Shown: piece after piece, positions 31,801-46,233 of the stretch
How positions within the stretch are numbered: the stretch's first letter is position 1
Layout of the letters: the number at the start of each line of letters is the position of its first letter
Source: Oasisia sp. SBJ-2009
Taxonomy: Eukaryota > Annelida > Polychaeta > Sabellida > Siboglinidae
Assembly (NCBI GenBank): GCA_964017155.1
Contig: OZ024857.1
Coordinates: forward strand, 19,534,904-19,598,903
Reading direction: 5' to 3'
DNA: 64,000 nucleotides
The notes under the pieces: model-generated
What the model was told of the DNA's origin: nothing
The model's input: the letters and a program-made list of their open reading frames with translations, nothing else
Database searches by the model: none
Made by a program: the position numbers and the translations under genes

Positions 31801-34800
31801 ACATGGGTGGTAGCTCGTACATGGGTGGTAGCTCGTACATGGGTGGTAGCTCGTACATGGGTGGTAGCTCGTACATGGGTGGTAGCTCGTACATGGGTGG
31901 TAGCTCGTACATGGGTGGTAGCTCGTACATGGGTGGTAGCTCGTACATGGGTGGTAGCTCGTACATGGGTGGTAGCTCGTACATGGGTGGTAGCTCGTAC
32001 ATGGGTGGTAGCTCGTACATGGGTGGTAGCTCGTACATGGGTGGTAGCTCGTACATGGGTGGTAGCTCGTACATGGGTGGTAGCTCGTACATGGGTGGTA
32101 GCTCGTACATGGGTGGTAGCTCGTACATGGGTGGTAGCTCGTACATGGGTGGTAGCTCGTACATGGGTGGTAGCTCGTACATGGGTGGTAGCTCGTACAT
32201 GGGTGGTAGCTCGTACATGGGTGGTAGCTCGTACATGGGTGGTAGCTCGTACATGGGTGGTAGCTCGTACATGGGTGGTAGCTCGTACATGGGTGGTAGC
32301 TCGTACATGGGTGGTAGCTCGTACATGGGTGGTAGCTCGTACATGGGTGGTAGCTCGTACATGGGTGGTTGCTCGTACATGGGTGGTAGCTCGTACATGG
32401 GTGGTAGCTCATACATGGGTGGTAGCTCATACATGGGTGGTAGCTCATACATGGGTGGTAGCTCATACATGGGTGGTAGCTCATACATGGGTGGTAGCTC
32501 ATACATGGGTGGTAGCTCATACATGGGTGGTAGCTCATACATGGGTGGTAGCTCATACATGGGTGGTAGCTCATACATGGGTGGTAGCTCATACATGGGT
32601 GGTAGCTCATACATGGGTGGTAGCTCGTAATTGTCCTCATCTCTGTCCTTTGGTATGTTGGTCTTCCTAATGTGATGGCTTCCTTTATTTGTGGGTTCTT
32701 CTGTTTGGTTCTTTATTTAAAAAATTCACTCCCTGCCAGGCTTCTAGTCTATGATGTGGTTTCACTCGTTCATGGTCTGTTAGGGTGGATTTGTGATATT
32801 CGACATAAATTTGTTTCCACTCCTTGTGCATTTCTCAATGTTTGCGTTGTCTACGTCCTTTCTGAGCTCCACATGTACATCTGTACAATGACGTCATTCA
32901 TCATTAGTACTGAGGGAGTCAACATGTGACGTCCAATGAGACTCTAACGTAAAAGAAACATCTTGATTTGGATATGAAATATTTAAATTTGATTTGGAAA
33001 AGAACTATCCTGAAAAATGTTCAGTAACCTCATCTACAAGTGGGTCTGTCCCAGGCAGGAGGCTTGACCATTGTAACTAACTAGTAAATTCACTGATACC
33101 ACCACTAGCCATAGTTCAATAGCTACACAGGCATCCAGTCTCATGTCAAAGCAAATTTAAACGATACACTCTTGTAGTCTATCTACAGAACAGACACTAT
33201 TTGATTAGTTTCCTGTGTCTGTTGATCAACCCCAGATATCGCAGACCTTGACTCTCACAAACATCTACTATCCTTAACACTAAGCCAGCACACATATAAT
33301 GTGGCAGCACTGAAAATTTGGAACAACTTTCCCATAACCTTAAACAATCTGACAAGGTAGCCATATTCTGCAACATTTAGATTTGTTATTCCAAACTGCA
33401 TTTCCATCCTAAATGTTGGTTCCATTGGTGACTTTTATGGGTCCTTCAACACGATTTTCTTAGCGATTCTGACTGGCATTGCTCTTAAATAAGGATTTAA
33501 GGGTTCCGTGTATGTTGCATGAAATATTTGTAATATTTTCCAATCGTACACATGCTGCTAGCTGACTTACCACATAGAGGCTTTCTTCAAAGAGCAGCAG
33601 GGGCCCAGTGGCCCCCACAATGGTGAGGGGCTGGGCAGCCAGGAGGGAGAACATGACACCCCCCACAGACGTCATCACCAACATCTCACACACACCCAGC
33701 CACTTGTCTGTCTTGTCACCTGTCACAAAACACACACTGTCACCTGTCATACAATACACACTGTCACCTGTCACACAATACACACTGTCACCTGTCATAC
33801 AATACACACTGTCACCTGTCACACAATATACACTGCCACCTGTCACAAAACACACACTGTCACATGTCATACAATACACACTGTCACCTGTCACACAATA
33901 CACATTGCCACCTGTCACAAATCACACACTGTCACCTGTCACACAATATACACTGCCACCTTTCACACAATACACACTGTCACCTGTCACACAATACACA
34001 CTGTCACCTGTCACACAGTACACACTGTCACCTGTCACACAGTACACACTGTCACCTGTCACACAGTACACACTGTCACCTGTCATAAAACACACACCAT
34101 ATCATATTACTGTAATGATGTATTTAGACAGTGTGTTTTGGAAACCTGTTATTTTTGTGTCTGAACACAAGCAATACAAAGTGACTATATGTTTTCGGTT
34201 AACAAAAATAATTAATTTTCTGCACTATATGTTTTTGGAGAGATGAGAATTTTATTATGTTTATGTGCCTGAATAAATACGGTCACGGTTCAAATGTACT
34301 TCAAACTGTCCCAGGTTGCCATGATGTGGTACACGCAAAATACATGTAGTAACAAATGTTTATTTACAGAAACCATGATTATGCATTCACAGCTCAAAGA
34401 GCAGGCCTCCGAGTGTGACTGTGGGTGAGAGACAAGTGAAGTAGATGAAGAAGAAAGTGTACTCACTGAGCAGGCCTTTAAATGTGACAGTGGGTGAGAG
34501 ACAAGTGAAGTAGATGAAGAAGAAAGTGTACTCACTGAGCAGGCCTTTAAATGTGACAGTGGGTGAGAGACAAGTGAAGTAGATGAAGAAGAAAGTGTAC
34601 TCACTGAGCAGGCCTTTAAATGTGACAGTGGGTGAGAGACAAGTGAAGTAGATGAAGAAGAAAGTGTACTCACTGAGCAGGCCTCTAAATGTGACAGTGG
34701 GTGAGAGACAAGTGAAGTAGATGAAGAAGAAAGTGTACTCACTGAGCAGGCCTTTAAATGTGACAGTGGGTGAGAGACAAGTGAAGTAGATGAAGAAGAA

Positions 34801-37800
34801 AGTGTACTCACTGAGCAGGCCTTTAAATGTGACAGTGGGTGAGAGACAAGTGAAGTAGATGAAGAAGAAAGTGTACTCACTGAGCAGGCCTCTAAATGTG
34901 ACAGTGGGTGAGAGACAAGTGAAGTAGATGAAGAAGAAAGTGTACTCACTGAGCAGGCCTTTAAATGTGACAGTGGGTGAGAGACAAGTGAAGTAGATGA
35001 AGAAGAAAGTGTACTCACTGAGCAGGCCTCTAAATGTGACAGTGGGTGAGAGACAAGTGAAGTAGATGAAGAAGAAAGTGTACTCACTGAGCAGGCCTTT
35101 AAATGTGACAGTGGGTGAGAGACAAGTGAAGTAGATGAAGAAGAAAGTGTACTCACTGAGCAGGCCTCTAAATGTGACAGTGGGTGAGAGACAAGTGAAG
35201 TAGATGAAGAAGAAAGTGTACTCACTGAGCAGGCCTTTAAATGTGACAGTGGGTGAGAGACAAGTGAAGTAGATGAAGAAGAAAGTGTACTCACTGAGCA
35301 GGCCTCTAAATGTGACAGTGGGTGAGAGACAAGTGAAGTAGATGAAGAAGAAAGTGTACTCACTGAGCAGGCCTTTAAATGTGACAGTGGGTGAGAGACA
35401 AGTGAAGTAGATGAAGAAGAAAGTGTACTCACTGAGCAGGCCTCTAAATGTGACAGTGGGTGAGAGACAAGTGAAGTAGATGAAGAAGAAAGTGTACTCA
35501 CTGAGCAGGCCTTTAAATGTGACAGTGGGTGAGAGACAAGTGAAGTAGATGAAGAAGAAAGTGTACTCACTGAGCAGGCCTTTAAATGTGACAGTGGGTG
35601 AGAGACAAGTGAAGTAGATGAAGAAGAAAGTGTACTCACTGAGCAGGCCTCTAAATGTGACAGTGGGTGAGAGACAAGTGAAGTAGATGAAGAAGAAAGT
35701 GTACTCACTGAGCAGGCTTCTAAATGTGACAGTGGGTGAGAGACAAGTGAAGTAGATGAAGAAGAAAGTGTACTCACTGAGCAGGCTTCTAAATGTGACA
35801 GTGGGTGAGAGACAAGTGAAGTAGATGAAGAAGAAAGTGTACTCACTGAGCAGGCTTCTAAATGTGACAGTGGGTGAGAGACAAGTGAAGTAGATGAAGA
35901 AGAAAGTGTACTCACTGAGCAGGCCTTTAAATGTGACAGTGGGTGAGAGACAAGTGAAGTAGATGAAGAAGAAAGTGTACTCACTGAGCAGGCCTCTAAA
36001 TGTGACAGTGGGTGAGAGACAAGTGAAGTAGATGAAGAAGAAAGTGTACTCACTGAGCAGGCCTTTAAATGTGACAGTGGGTGAGAGACAAGTGAAGTAG
36101 ATGAAGAAGAAAGTGTACTCACTGAGCAGGCCTTTAAATGTGACAGTGGGTGAGAGACAAGTGAAGTAGATGAAGAAGAAAGTGTACTCACTGAGCAGGC
36201 TTCTAAATGTGACAGTGGGTGAGAGACAAGTGAAGTAGATGAAGAAGAAAGTGTACTCACTGAGCAGGCTTCTAAATGTGACAGTGGGTGAGAGACAAGT
36301 GAAGTAGATGAAGAAGAAAGTGTACTCACTGAGCAGGCTTCTAAATGTGACAGTGGGTGAGAGACAAGTGAAGTAGATGAAGAAGAAAGTGTACTCACTG
36401 AGCAGGCTTCTAAATGTGACAGTGGGTGAGAGACAAGTGAAGTAGATGAAGAAGAAAGTGTACTCACTGAGCAGGCTTCTAAATGTGACAGTGGGTGAGA
36501 GACAAGTGACGTAGATGAAGAAGAAAGTGTACTCACTGAGCAGGCTTCTAAATGTGACAGTGGGTGAGAGACAAGTGACGTAGATGAAGAAGAAAGTGTA
36601 CTCACTGAGCAGGCTTCTAAATGTGACAGTGGGTGAGAGACAAGTGACGTAGATGAAGAAGAAAGTGTACTCACTGAGCAGGCTTCTAAATGTGACAGTG
36701 GGTGAGAGACAAGTGACGTAGATGAAGAAGAAAGTGTACTCACTGAGCAGGCTTCTAAATGTGACAGTGGGTGAGAGACAAGTGACGTAGATGAAGAAGA
36801 AAGTGTACTCACTGAGCAGGCTTCTAAATGTGACAGTGGGTGAGAGACAAGTGACGTAGATGAAGAAGAAAGTGTACTCACTGAGCAGGCTTCTAAATGT
36901 GACAGTGGGTGAGAGACAAGTGAAGTAGATGAAGAAGAAAGTGTACTCACTGAGCAGGCCTCTAAATGTGACAGTGGGTGAGAGACAAGTGAAGTAGATG
37001 AAGAAGAAAGTGTACTCACTGAGCAGGCCTCTAAATGTGACAGTGGGTGAGAGACAAGTGAAGTAGATGAAGAAGAAAGTGTACTCACTGAGCAGGCCTC
37101 TAAATGTGACAGTGGGTGAGAGACAAGTGAAGTAGATGAAGAAGAAAGTGTACTCACTGAGCAGGCCTCTAAATGTGACAGTGGGTGAGAGACAAGTGAA
37201 GTAGATGAAGAAGAAAGTGTACTCACTGAGCAGGCCTCTAAATGTGACAGTGGGTGAGAGACAAGTGAAGTAGATGAAGAAGAAAGTGTACTCACTGAGC
37301 AGGCCTCTAAATGTGACAGTGGGTGAGAGACAAGTGAAGTAGATGAAGAAGAAAGTGTACTCACTGAGCAGGCCTTTAAATGTGACAGTGGGTGAGAGAC
37401 AAGTGAAGTAGATGAAGAAGAAAGTGTACTCACTGAGCAGGCTTCTAAATGTGACAGTGGGTGAGAGACAAGTGAAGTAGATGAAGAAGAAAGTGTACTC
37501 ACTGAGCAGGCCTTTAAATGTGACAGTGGGTGAGAGACAAGTGAAGTAGATGAAGAAGAAAGTGTACTCACTGAGCAGGCCTCTAAATGTGACAGTGGGT
37601 GAGAGACAAGTGAAGTAGATGAAGAAGAAAGTGTACTCACTGAGCAGGCCTCTAAATGTGACAGTGGGTGAGAGACAAGTGAAGTAGATGAAGAAGAAAG
37701 TGTACTCACTGAGCAGGCTTCTAAATGTGACAGTGGGTGAGAGACAAGTGAAGTAGATGAAGAAGAAAGTGTACTCACTGAGCAGGCTTCTAAATGTGAC

Positions 37801-40800
37801 AGTGGGTGAGAGACAAGTGAAGTAGATGAAGAAGAAAGTGTACTCACTGAGCAGGCCTTTAAATGTGACAGTGGGTGAGAGACAAGTGAAGTAGATGAAG
37901 AAGAAAGTGTACTCACTGAGCAGGCCTCTAAATGTGACAGTGGGTGAGAGACAAGTGAAGTAGATGAAGAAGAAAGTGTACTCACTGAGCAGGCCTTTAA
38001 ATGTGACAGTGGGTGAGAGACAAGTGAAGTAGATGAAGAAGAAAGTGTACTCACTGAGCAGGCTTCTAAATGTGACAGTGGGTGAGAGACAAGTGAAGTA
38101 GATGAAGAAGAAAGTGTACTCACTGAGCAGGCCTTTAAATGTGACAGTGGGTGAGAGACAAGTGAAGTAGATGAAGAAGAAAGTGTACTCACTGAGCAGG
38201 CCTCTAAATGTGACAGTGGGTGAGAGACAAGTGAAGTAGATGAAGAAGAAAGTGTACTCACTGAGCAGGCCTCTAAATGTGACAGTGGGTGAGAGACAAG
38301 TGAAGTAGATGAAGAAGAAAGTGTACTCACTGAGCAGGCTTCTAAATGTGACAGTGGGTGAGAGACAAGTGAAGTAGATGAAGAAGAAAGTGTACTCACT
38401 GAGCAGGCTTCTAAATGTGACAGTGGGTGAGAGACAAGTGAAGTAGATGAAGAAGAAAGTGTACTCACTGAGCAGGCCTTTAAATGTGACAGTGGGTGAG
38501 AGACAAGTGAAGTAGATGAAGAAGAAAGTGTACTCACTGAGCAGGCCTCTAAATGTGACAGTGGGTGAGAGACAAGTGAAGTAGATGAAGAAGAAAGTGT
38601 ACTCACTGAGCAGGCCTTTAAATGTGACAGTGGGTGAGAGACAAGTGAAGTAGATGAAGAAGAAAGTGTACTCACTGAGCAGGCTTCTAAATGTGACAGT
38701 GGGTGAGAGACAAGTGAAGTAGATGAAGAAGAAAGTGTACTCACTGAGCAGGCCTTTAAATGTGACAGTGGGTGAGAGACAAGTGAAGTAGATGAAGAAG
38801 AAAGTGTACTCACTGAGCAGGCCTCTAAATGTGACAGTGGGTGAGAGACAAGTGAAGTAGATGAAGAAGAAAGTGTACTCACTGAGCAGGCCTCTAAATG
38901 TGACAGTGGGTGAGAGACAAGTGAAGTAGATGAAGAAGAAAGTGTACTCACTGAGCAGGCTTCTAAATGTGACAGTGGGTGAGAGACAAGTGAAGTAGAT
39001 GAAGAAGAAAGTGTACTCACTGAGCAGGCTTCTAAATGTGACAGTGGGTGAGAGACAAGTGAAGTAGATGAAGAAGAAAGTGTACTCACTGAGCAGGCCT
39101 TTAAATGTGACAGTGGGTGAGAGACAAGTGAAGTAGATGAAGAAGAAAGTGTACTCACTGAGCAGGCCTCTAAATGTGACAGTGGGTGAGAGACAAGTGA
39201 AGTAGATGAAGAAGAAAGTGTACTCACTGAGCAGGCCTTTAAATGTGACAGTGGGTGAGAGACAAGTGAAGTAGATGAAGAAGAAAGTGTACTCACTGAG
39301 CAGGCTTCTAAATGTGACAGTGGGTGAGAGACAAGTGAAGTAGATGAAGAAGAAAGTGTACTCACTGAGCAGGCCTTTAAATGTGACAGTGGGTGAGAGA
39401 CAAGTGAAGTAGATGAAGAAGAAAGTGTACTCACTGAGCAGGCCTCTAAATGTGACAGTGGGTGAGAGACAAGTGAAGTAGATGAAGAAGAAAGTGTACT
39501 CACTGAGCAGGCCTCTAAATGTGACAGTGGGTGAGAGACAAGTGAAGTAGATGAAGAAGAAAGTGTACTCACTGAGCAGGCTTCTAAATGTGACAGTGGG
39601 TGAGAGACAAGTGAAGTAGATGAAGAAGAAAGTGTACTCACTGAGCAGGCTTCTAAATGTGACAGTGGGTGAGAGACAAGTGAAGTAGATGAAGAAGAAA
39701 GTGTACTCACTGAGCAGGCCTTTAAATGTGACAGTGGGTGAGAGACAAGTGAAGTAGATGAAGAAGAAAGTGTACTCACTGAGCAGGCCTCTAAATGTGA
39801 CAGTGGGTGAGAGACAAGTGAAGTAGATGAAGAAGAAAGTGTACTCACTGAGCAGGCCTCTAAATGTGAGAGTGGGTGAGAGACAAGTGAAGTAGATGAA
39901 GAAGAAAGTGTACTCACTGAGCAGGCTTCTAAATGTGACAGTGGGTGAGAGACAAGTGAAGTAGATGAAGAAGAAAGTGTACTCACTGAGCAGGCTTCTA
40001 AATGTGACAGTGGGTGAGAGACAAGTGAAGTAGATGAAGAAGAAAGTGTACTCACTGAGCAGGCCTTTAAATGTGACAGTGGGTGAGAGACAAGTGAAGT
40101 AGATGAAGAAGAAAGTGTACTCACTGAGCAGGCCTCTAAATGTGACAGTGGGTGAGAGACAAGTGAAGTAGATGAAGAAGAAAGTGTACTCACTGAGCAG
40201 GCTTCTAAATGTGACAGTGGGTGAGAGACAAGTGAAGTAGATGAAGAAGAAAGTGTACTCACTGAGCAGGCTTCTAAATGTGACAGTGGGTGAGAGACAA
40301 GTGAAGTAGATGAAGAAGAAAGTGTACTCACTGAGCAGGCCTCTAAATGTGACAGTGGGTGAGAGACAAGTGAAGTAGATGAAGAAGAAAGTGTACTCAC
40401 TGAGCAGGCCTTTAAATGTGACAGTGGGTGAGAGACAAGTGAAGTAGATGAAGAAGAAAGTGTACTCACTGAGCAGGCCTTTAAATGTGACAGTGGGTGA
40501 GAGACAAGTGAAGTAGATGAAGAAGAAAGTATACTCACTGAGCAGGCCTCCGAATGTGACGGCAGGCGAGAGGCAAGCGAAGTAGATGAAGAAGAAAGTA
40601 GCGAAGCAGTGGAAGTTGAGGCCGTCCTTGATGTCACTCAGGTACTGTGGGTAGCGTCGCTTCACGTCTTTCACCATGCCCCCAAACAGCCGGCCGGTCC
40701 GTGCCAGGGGCTCCAAGTCAGTTAGTGATGGACTTCCATGCAGAGTCGCTGTGGCAACAAACACATGTACTCATGTAAACTGTACTGGTTTATCCTCATC

Positions 40801-43800
40801 TTACCATAGCTGGTGCGTAGTAATAACAGCGGTGGTTGCGCGGTAGAGTGCCGGACTGTCTATCGAGGGGACGATAGTTCAATCTCACCTACCGCCGTTT
40901 CGAAACTTAGGCAATTTCGTTTACCTCACATTTCCTATGTCTTTCGGAAGAGACACTAAAAGCCGGTGGTCCTTTCTATCTGGTGTCTATGCCAGGGGAA
41001 GTAAAAGATCCCACACCGGGGGTAAATTTTTAACCTGTAGTGGACTCACTAATTCTAGAGAAGGACAACTCTAAAAACCAAGCTCGACAATACTCTAGTC
41101 ACAAACATGTGGCTAACATAGAGTGATGAGCTAACTATAAGAAGAAGAAGAATATGTGTATGTCCTGTTATAAGCTCTCTCACATGAAGTGAAGGTATGA
41201 TATATTTCTTTAATAATTTTCCTGTGGAGAAATATCTTACGGCCACCGTAAAATATATGTACTATTGTGTAGGCAACTTGAGTATTTTCTTGATAATGTT
41301 TTTATTATATGGCGTTGTTCTCCACATCTTCAGAGCTAACATCATTGCAAAGAATGACTACTGAGTCGCCACCTAGTGACAGACAAAGAGATCACTTCAC
41401 GAGAAAATTCGTAAAAACACAAACATTGTTATTGCATGATTAAACTGAAGCGATAACATGCCAGTGACCCCTTCAATTGACCTCTGACCTGACCCACTCA
41501 CCAAGGGATAACCTTCGGGTTTTCTTCCTTCGCAGTGTCTCTTTTGCCATGAGCAGGATCGGCAGCAGCGTTTTCTTATCCCACTCACAAGGTGGCAGCA
41601 CGATAGCGTTATCGAGGAACCGGTTTATTGCGTCGAGCAAATCTTGTCGGTCCTCTGCTTTGTATGAATCGTCGAGAAAATACTGGAAGAAATCAGTGAG
41701 CGGGTGTAAGATTAATGAGTAAGAGTCATTGTGGATAAACAAGTATAGAACCGGTCCACTCTGGTGGGCCGGTGCGAGAAAAAAAAACAGTGGACAAAAC
41801 CCCAACGGACAAAACCCCAGCAGACAAAACCCCAGCGGACAAAACCCCAGCGGACAAAACCCCAACGGACAAAACCCCAACGGACAAAACCCCAACGGAC
41901 AAAACCCCAGCGGACAAAACCCCAACGGACAAAACCCCAACGGACAAAACCCCAGCGGACAAAACCCCAACGGACAAAACCCCAGCGGACGAAACCCCAA
42001 CGGACGAAACCCCAACGGACGAAACCCCAGCGGACGAAACCCCAACGGACGAAACCCCAACGGACGAAACCCCAGCGGACGAAACCCCAGCGGACAAAAC
42101 CCCAACGGACAAAACCCCAACGGACAAAACCCCAGCGGACGAAACCCCAACGGACGAAACCCCAACGGACGAAACCCCAGCGGACGAAACCCCAACGGAC
42201 AAAACCCCAGCGGACAAAACCCCAGCGGACAAAACCCCAACGGACAAAACCCCAACGGACAAAACCCCAGCGGACGAAACCCCAACGGACGAAACCCCAA
42301 CGGACGAAACCCCAGCGGACGAAACCCCAACGGACAAAACCCCAGCGGACAAAACCCCAGCGGACAAAACCCCAACGGACAAAACCCCAACGGACAAAAC
42401 CCCAGCGGACAAAACACCAGCGGACAAAACACCAGCGGACAAAACCCCAGCGGACAAAACCCCAACGGACAAAACCCCAACGGACAAAACACCAATGGAC
42501 GAAACCCCAACGGACAAAACCCCAGCAGACAAAACCCCAACGGACAAAACCCCAACGGATAAAACCCCAACGGACAAAACCCCAGCGAACAAAACACCAG
42601 CGGACAAAACACCAGCAGACAAAACCCCAGCAGACAAAACCCCAACGGACAAAACCCCAACGGACAAAACACCAGTGGACAAAACTCTAGCGAGCAAATT
42701 CCCAGCGGACAAAACCCCAATGGACAAAACCCCAACTGGACAAAACCCCAACGGACAAAATCCCAACTGAAAAAACCCTAGCGGACAAATTCCCAGCGGA
42801 CAAAACCCCAATGGACAAAACCCCAACTGGACAAAACCACAACGGACAAAATCCCAAAGGACAAAATCCCAACGGACAAAACCCCAATGGAAAAAATCCC
42901 AACCGGACAAAATCCCAACGGACAAAACCCCAACGGACAAAATCCCAACCGGACAAAATCCCAACGGACAAAATACAAAACGGACAAAACCCCAACAGAC
43001 AAAATACAAAACGGACAAAACCCCAACCACTGATTTCAGATGTGGGTGTCCAGACTTTCTTGCTGTATACATGCATGCATGTTTCGGATTTTGTCCATTG
43101 GGGTTTTGTCCTGCACTCGGTGGACCACACATATGCAGGTGTACTCACGGGGTTGGACATGAGGGTGGAGATGGAGCGGCCGACCTCGTGACAGTCGACG
43201 GTGGTGTTGGTGGGCCCCATCACCAGGAAGAGGAAGCGCACGGGAAGGGGAACCTCCAGGATCTCGGAGAGACACTGCCCCTCGCACAGCCGCACGAATG
43301 CCATCACCGGCTTGCTCAGGAAGTCAACGTTGCCGGCCAGCACCATGCAAGCCTCTGCATTCGGGGGGATTTTGCGCAGGATCGCTGCTTCCGGTCGCGA
43401 CTGGTGGCCAGGCAGCACACCAGGTGGCAGCACGTATAGTTTGTTTTTCTCCTACAACAAAACGTTCATCGTTCTGAAACCAGCGGGAAAATGTTTTGTG
43501 TGGATTTTCTATTTGAGTTGAGATGGGTTTTTTATGATGAATTTAACAGTAGAGGTACAATTTAATTTTGGCTAATTTACTATATATGCCAGGGAACATG
43601 TATGGTGAATTCAAAATATATATAGAAATGTTCTGGAAATGAACTTGTACCTGCTTAAATTCCCAATTTACTAAATAAAAATGCTTAGCTAAACATTATG
43701 GTAAGGGACACTAACCTATATTTAGGTTTTCACAATATAATGGGCCAATACTGACATACCTGATTTAAAAGCATTAAAGATTCAACATCGTTATTTTCTA

Positions 43801-44336
43801 TTTAAAACTAAGAATTAAACAGAAATGTTAATTTCGCTACACATTAACATGTCATTATTAACACCAGTAATAACTGATAAAACACATTACAAACAGCACA
43901 TAAAATTGTAAAAACAGTCATCACATGACGCTCTGCTGTAAGCTGTTTACTAAAAACTGGCATTTCAGATTAAACTGGCAATGACAATAAATTATTTCTT
44001 GAAGACTTTTTTCAAGTACTGCAATTCTGACTAGCCACTTAACAGTTAGGTACATATTCAGATGGAAAGAGAGACGAAAAACTATGCGAAAGGCTCACAC
44101 AAATTTCTCTTAAGTTTCCCTTTGAGTAAAATCCGTGATAACATGTACAGAACTATCCAGTATTCTGTGTGACAGAAGTGAGTAGTTGCAGTATTTGTAC
44201 CTTCTCCACGTCATCGATTTGGACGTTTGTCTGTGGCCCCTCCTGGCCCATGTCCACGGTGTCTGGGAACTTCTTTCTGTGGGACATATTTGGCACAGTG
44301 TTTAGTTCCTCCAACTAAACACAGCTGTACGTATAC

Positions 44337-44394
<58 letters not shown>

Positions 44395-46152
44395 TACACC
44401 CATACATCCATATACACATACACACATACACCAATACACCCATACACCAATGCACCCATACACGCGCCCACGCACACGCACACATATACTGAACTATGAT
44501 GTTGTAGCACGAAAGCGGATAGACTGTTTTTTTTACTTTCATAAATCTGAAAGTAATTCTGAACATTTTTAACTGAAGAAACTGTCTAGAATTACACTTT
44601 ACTAAAAACAACGGTGCTTGATATTTACTTATGCTACACTATAACAAGTTTACAATAACACCACATAAATAAAAACTATTAATTTAATAAAATGGATTCT
44701 CCCAATTCTCTCAGTTTCAACATACAATTATTTCCATTCATAAACAAACGCAAAATGGCATCAGGTTAAGTTGCTGCCTTGCCGTTTTTTATGAACACCA
44801 ACTACATATGCCGTTGATCTGACAAGTTTCCGAGGCCACTGGTAGATAACACTACACAGCCCTGCCATACACATACAAGAATAACTATAGTAATAGTTCA
44901 ACAAAACTCAGTAAAATTATAAAACATCACAACTATGACAAGTTAGGGGGCAAAACTGTGATACAGTTAGCGAGCCACTGCAGTGACATCATTAACTAGA
45001 GAGTGCATTCAACATACCCGTCATGGTCCTGCGTGTTATCAGCATTCCTTGCCATCTTGTCCAGGCCGTACAGGTTGAAGTAGGTCTTGTTGCGGGGGAT
45101 TGGGATGTTCTTCTCACCCACGTGTCTGCAACCAACAGCTACATGTCAAACCACTCTTGCTTCAGGCAGGCAGTGTCCAGAGACAGGCAGTCTATCTAGA
45201 TAAGCAGTCTCTCGAGACAGGTAGATAGACAGACATGCAGATGGAGAGAAAGAGGGAGAAACAGATAGGACAGAGAGAGACATGGTCTCCATAGATCTTC
45301 TTCTTATTATTGTAGCTCAGCACTCTGTAGAAGCCATGTATATATACGTGGCTAGAGTATTGTTGAGCTTAGTCTCAGGTTAATTTCATGTAAATAAAGC
45401 TAAAGATAATGTCAGAGAACCCATGATTAAAAGTCTCTTCATTACAGATATAGTTATATTAGATTAATTCCAATTATAACTGTTCTGTTTGATACTTACG
45501 CTGTGTGACATTCTGTCCCCGTTAGCGCTAAGTCTGCAGGAACTAGTTTCAATTTGCCATCGTCTAAAACCTACCATTCTATTACTGCTTAACCTCTCCA
45601 GCTCCTTAGCAATTCCATCCATCAGGCAACAAGTTTTTATAATAACAACAATTAACCCTGTGCTCAAATTTTCCCACAATTTTTTGCACTAAACAATAAA
45701 AAAAAATTATTATGTTCACACGAAAATGGTCACTCCTGATGTACCAGCTGGCAGAGTACAGTCACTGTCACAGTCCAATGACAGCAGGTAACTAGAGTGA
45801 CAGAGAGTGACATCTTACTGATGGCGTGAGAGCAGTGCGTGTAACATGTCGTCCCGGTGCCGAGGGTCAAGCTGGTCAGTTATGATGAGCTGGTCGATGA
45901 TGCGCTGCGTGATCTCCGTCATGCACGTCGCCTCCAGGTCCAGCAGTAATGCTCCTGTCAAACACACACGATAATAATCATTCCAGAAAGAGACGGGCTT
46001 CACATCCCCTTTTTATCAATATCTCAGGTCTCAGGTGGTTTCCTCCAAACAGTCCAAACTTGGGCTAACGCAGGAGTATACTTTTCATATAATTACATGT
46101 ACAATTATACACATTGCTTACACATCTGTACATTGTGTGTGTGGTGTGGTGT

Positions 46153-46233
<81 letters not shown>

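Noticed and set aside
31561..32670. Repetitive SYHPCT, GSSYMG and VVARTW proteins
   Set aside because: All frames of the 18-bp minisatellite. A frame-preserving period explains them.
34290..40764. Two >2,100-residue open frames on the minus strand
   Set aside because: They are the 69-bp minisatellite read in two frames. Only the exon 12 part (40748-40539) is real coding sequence unless transcripts prove otherwise.
41473..43132. [13 protein letters not shown] and [12 protein letters not shown] proteins
   Set aside because: Frames of the 15-bp minisatellite running out from real exon 11.
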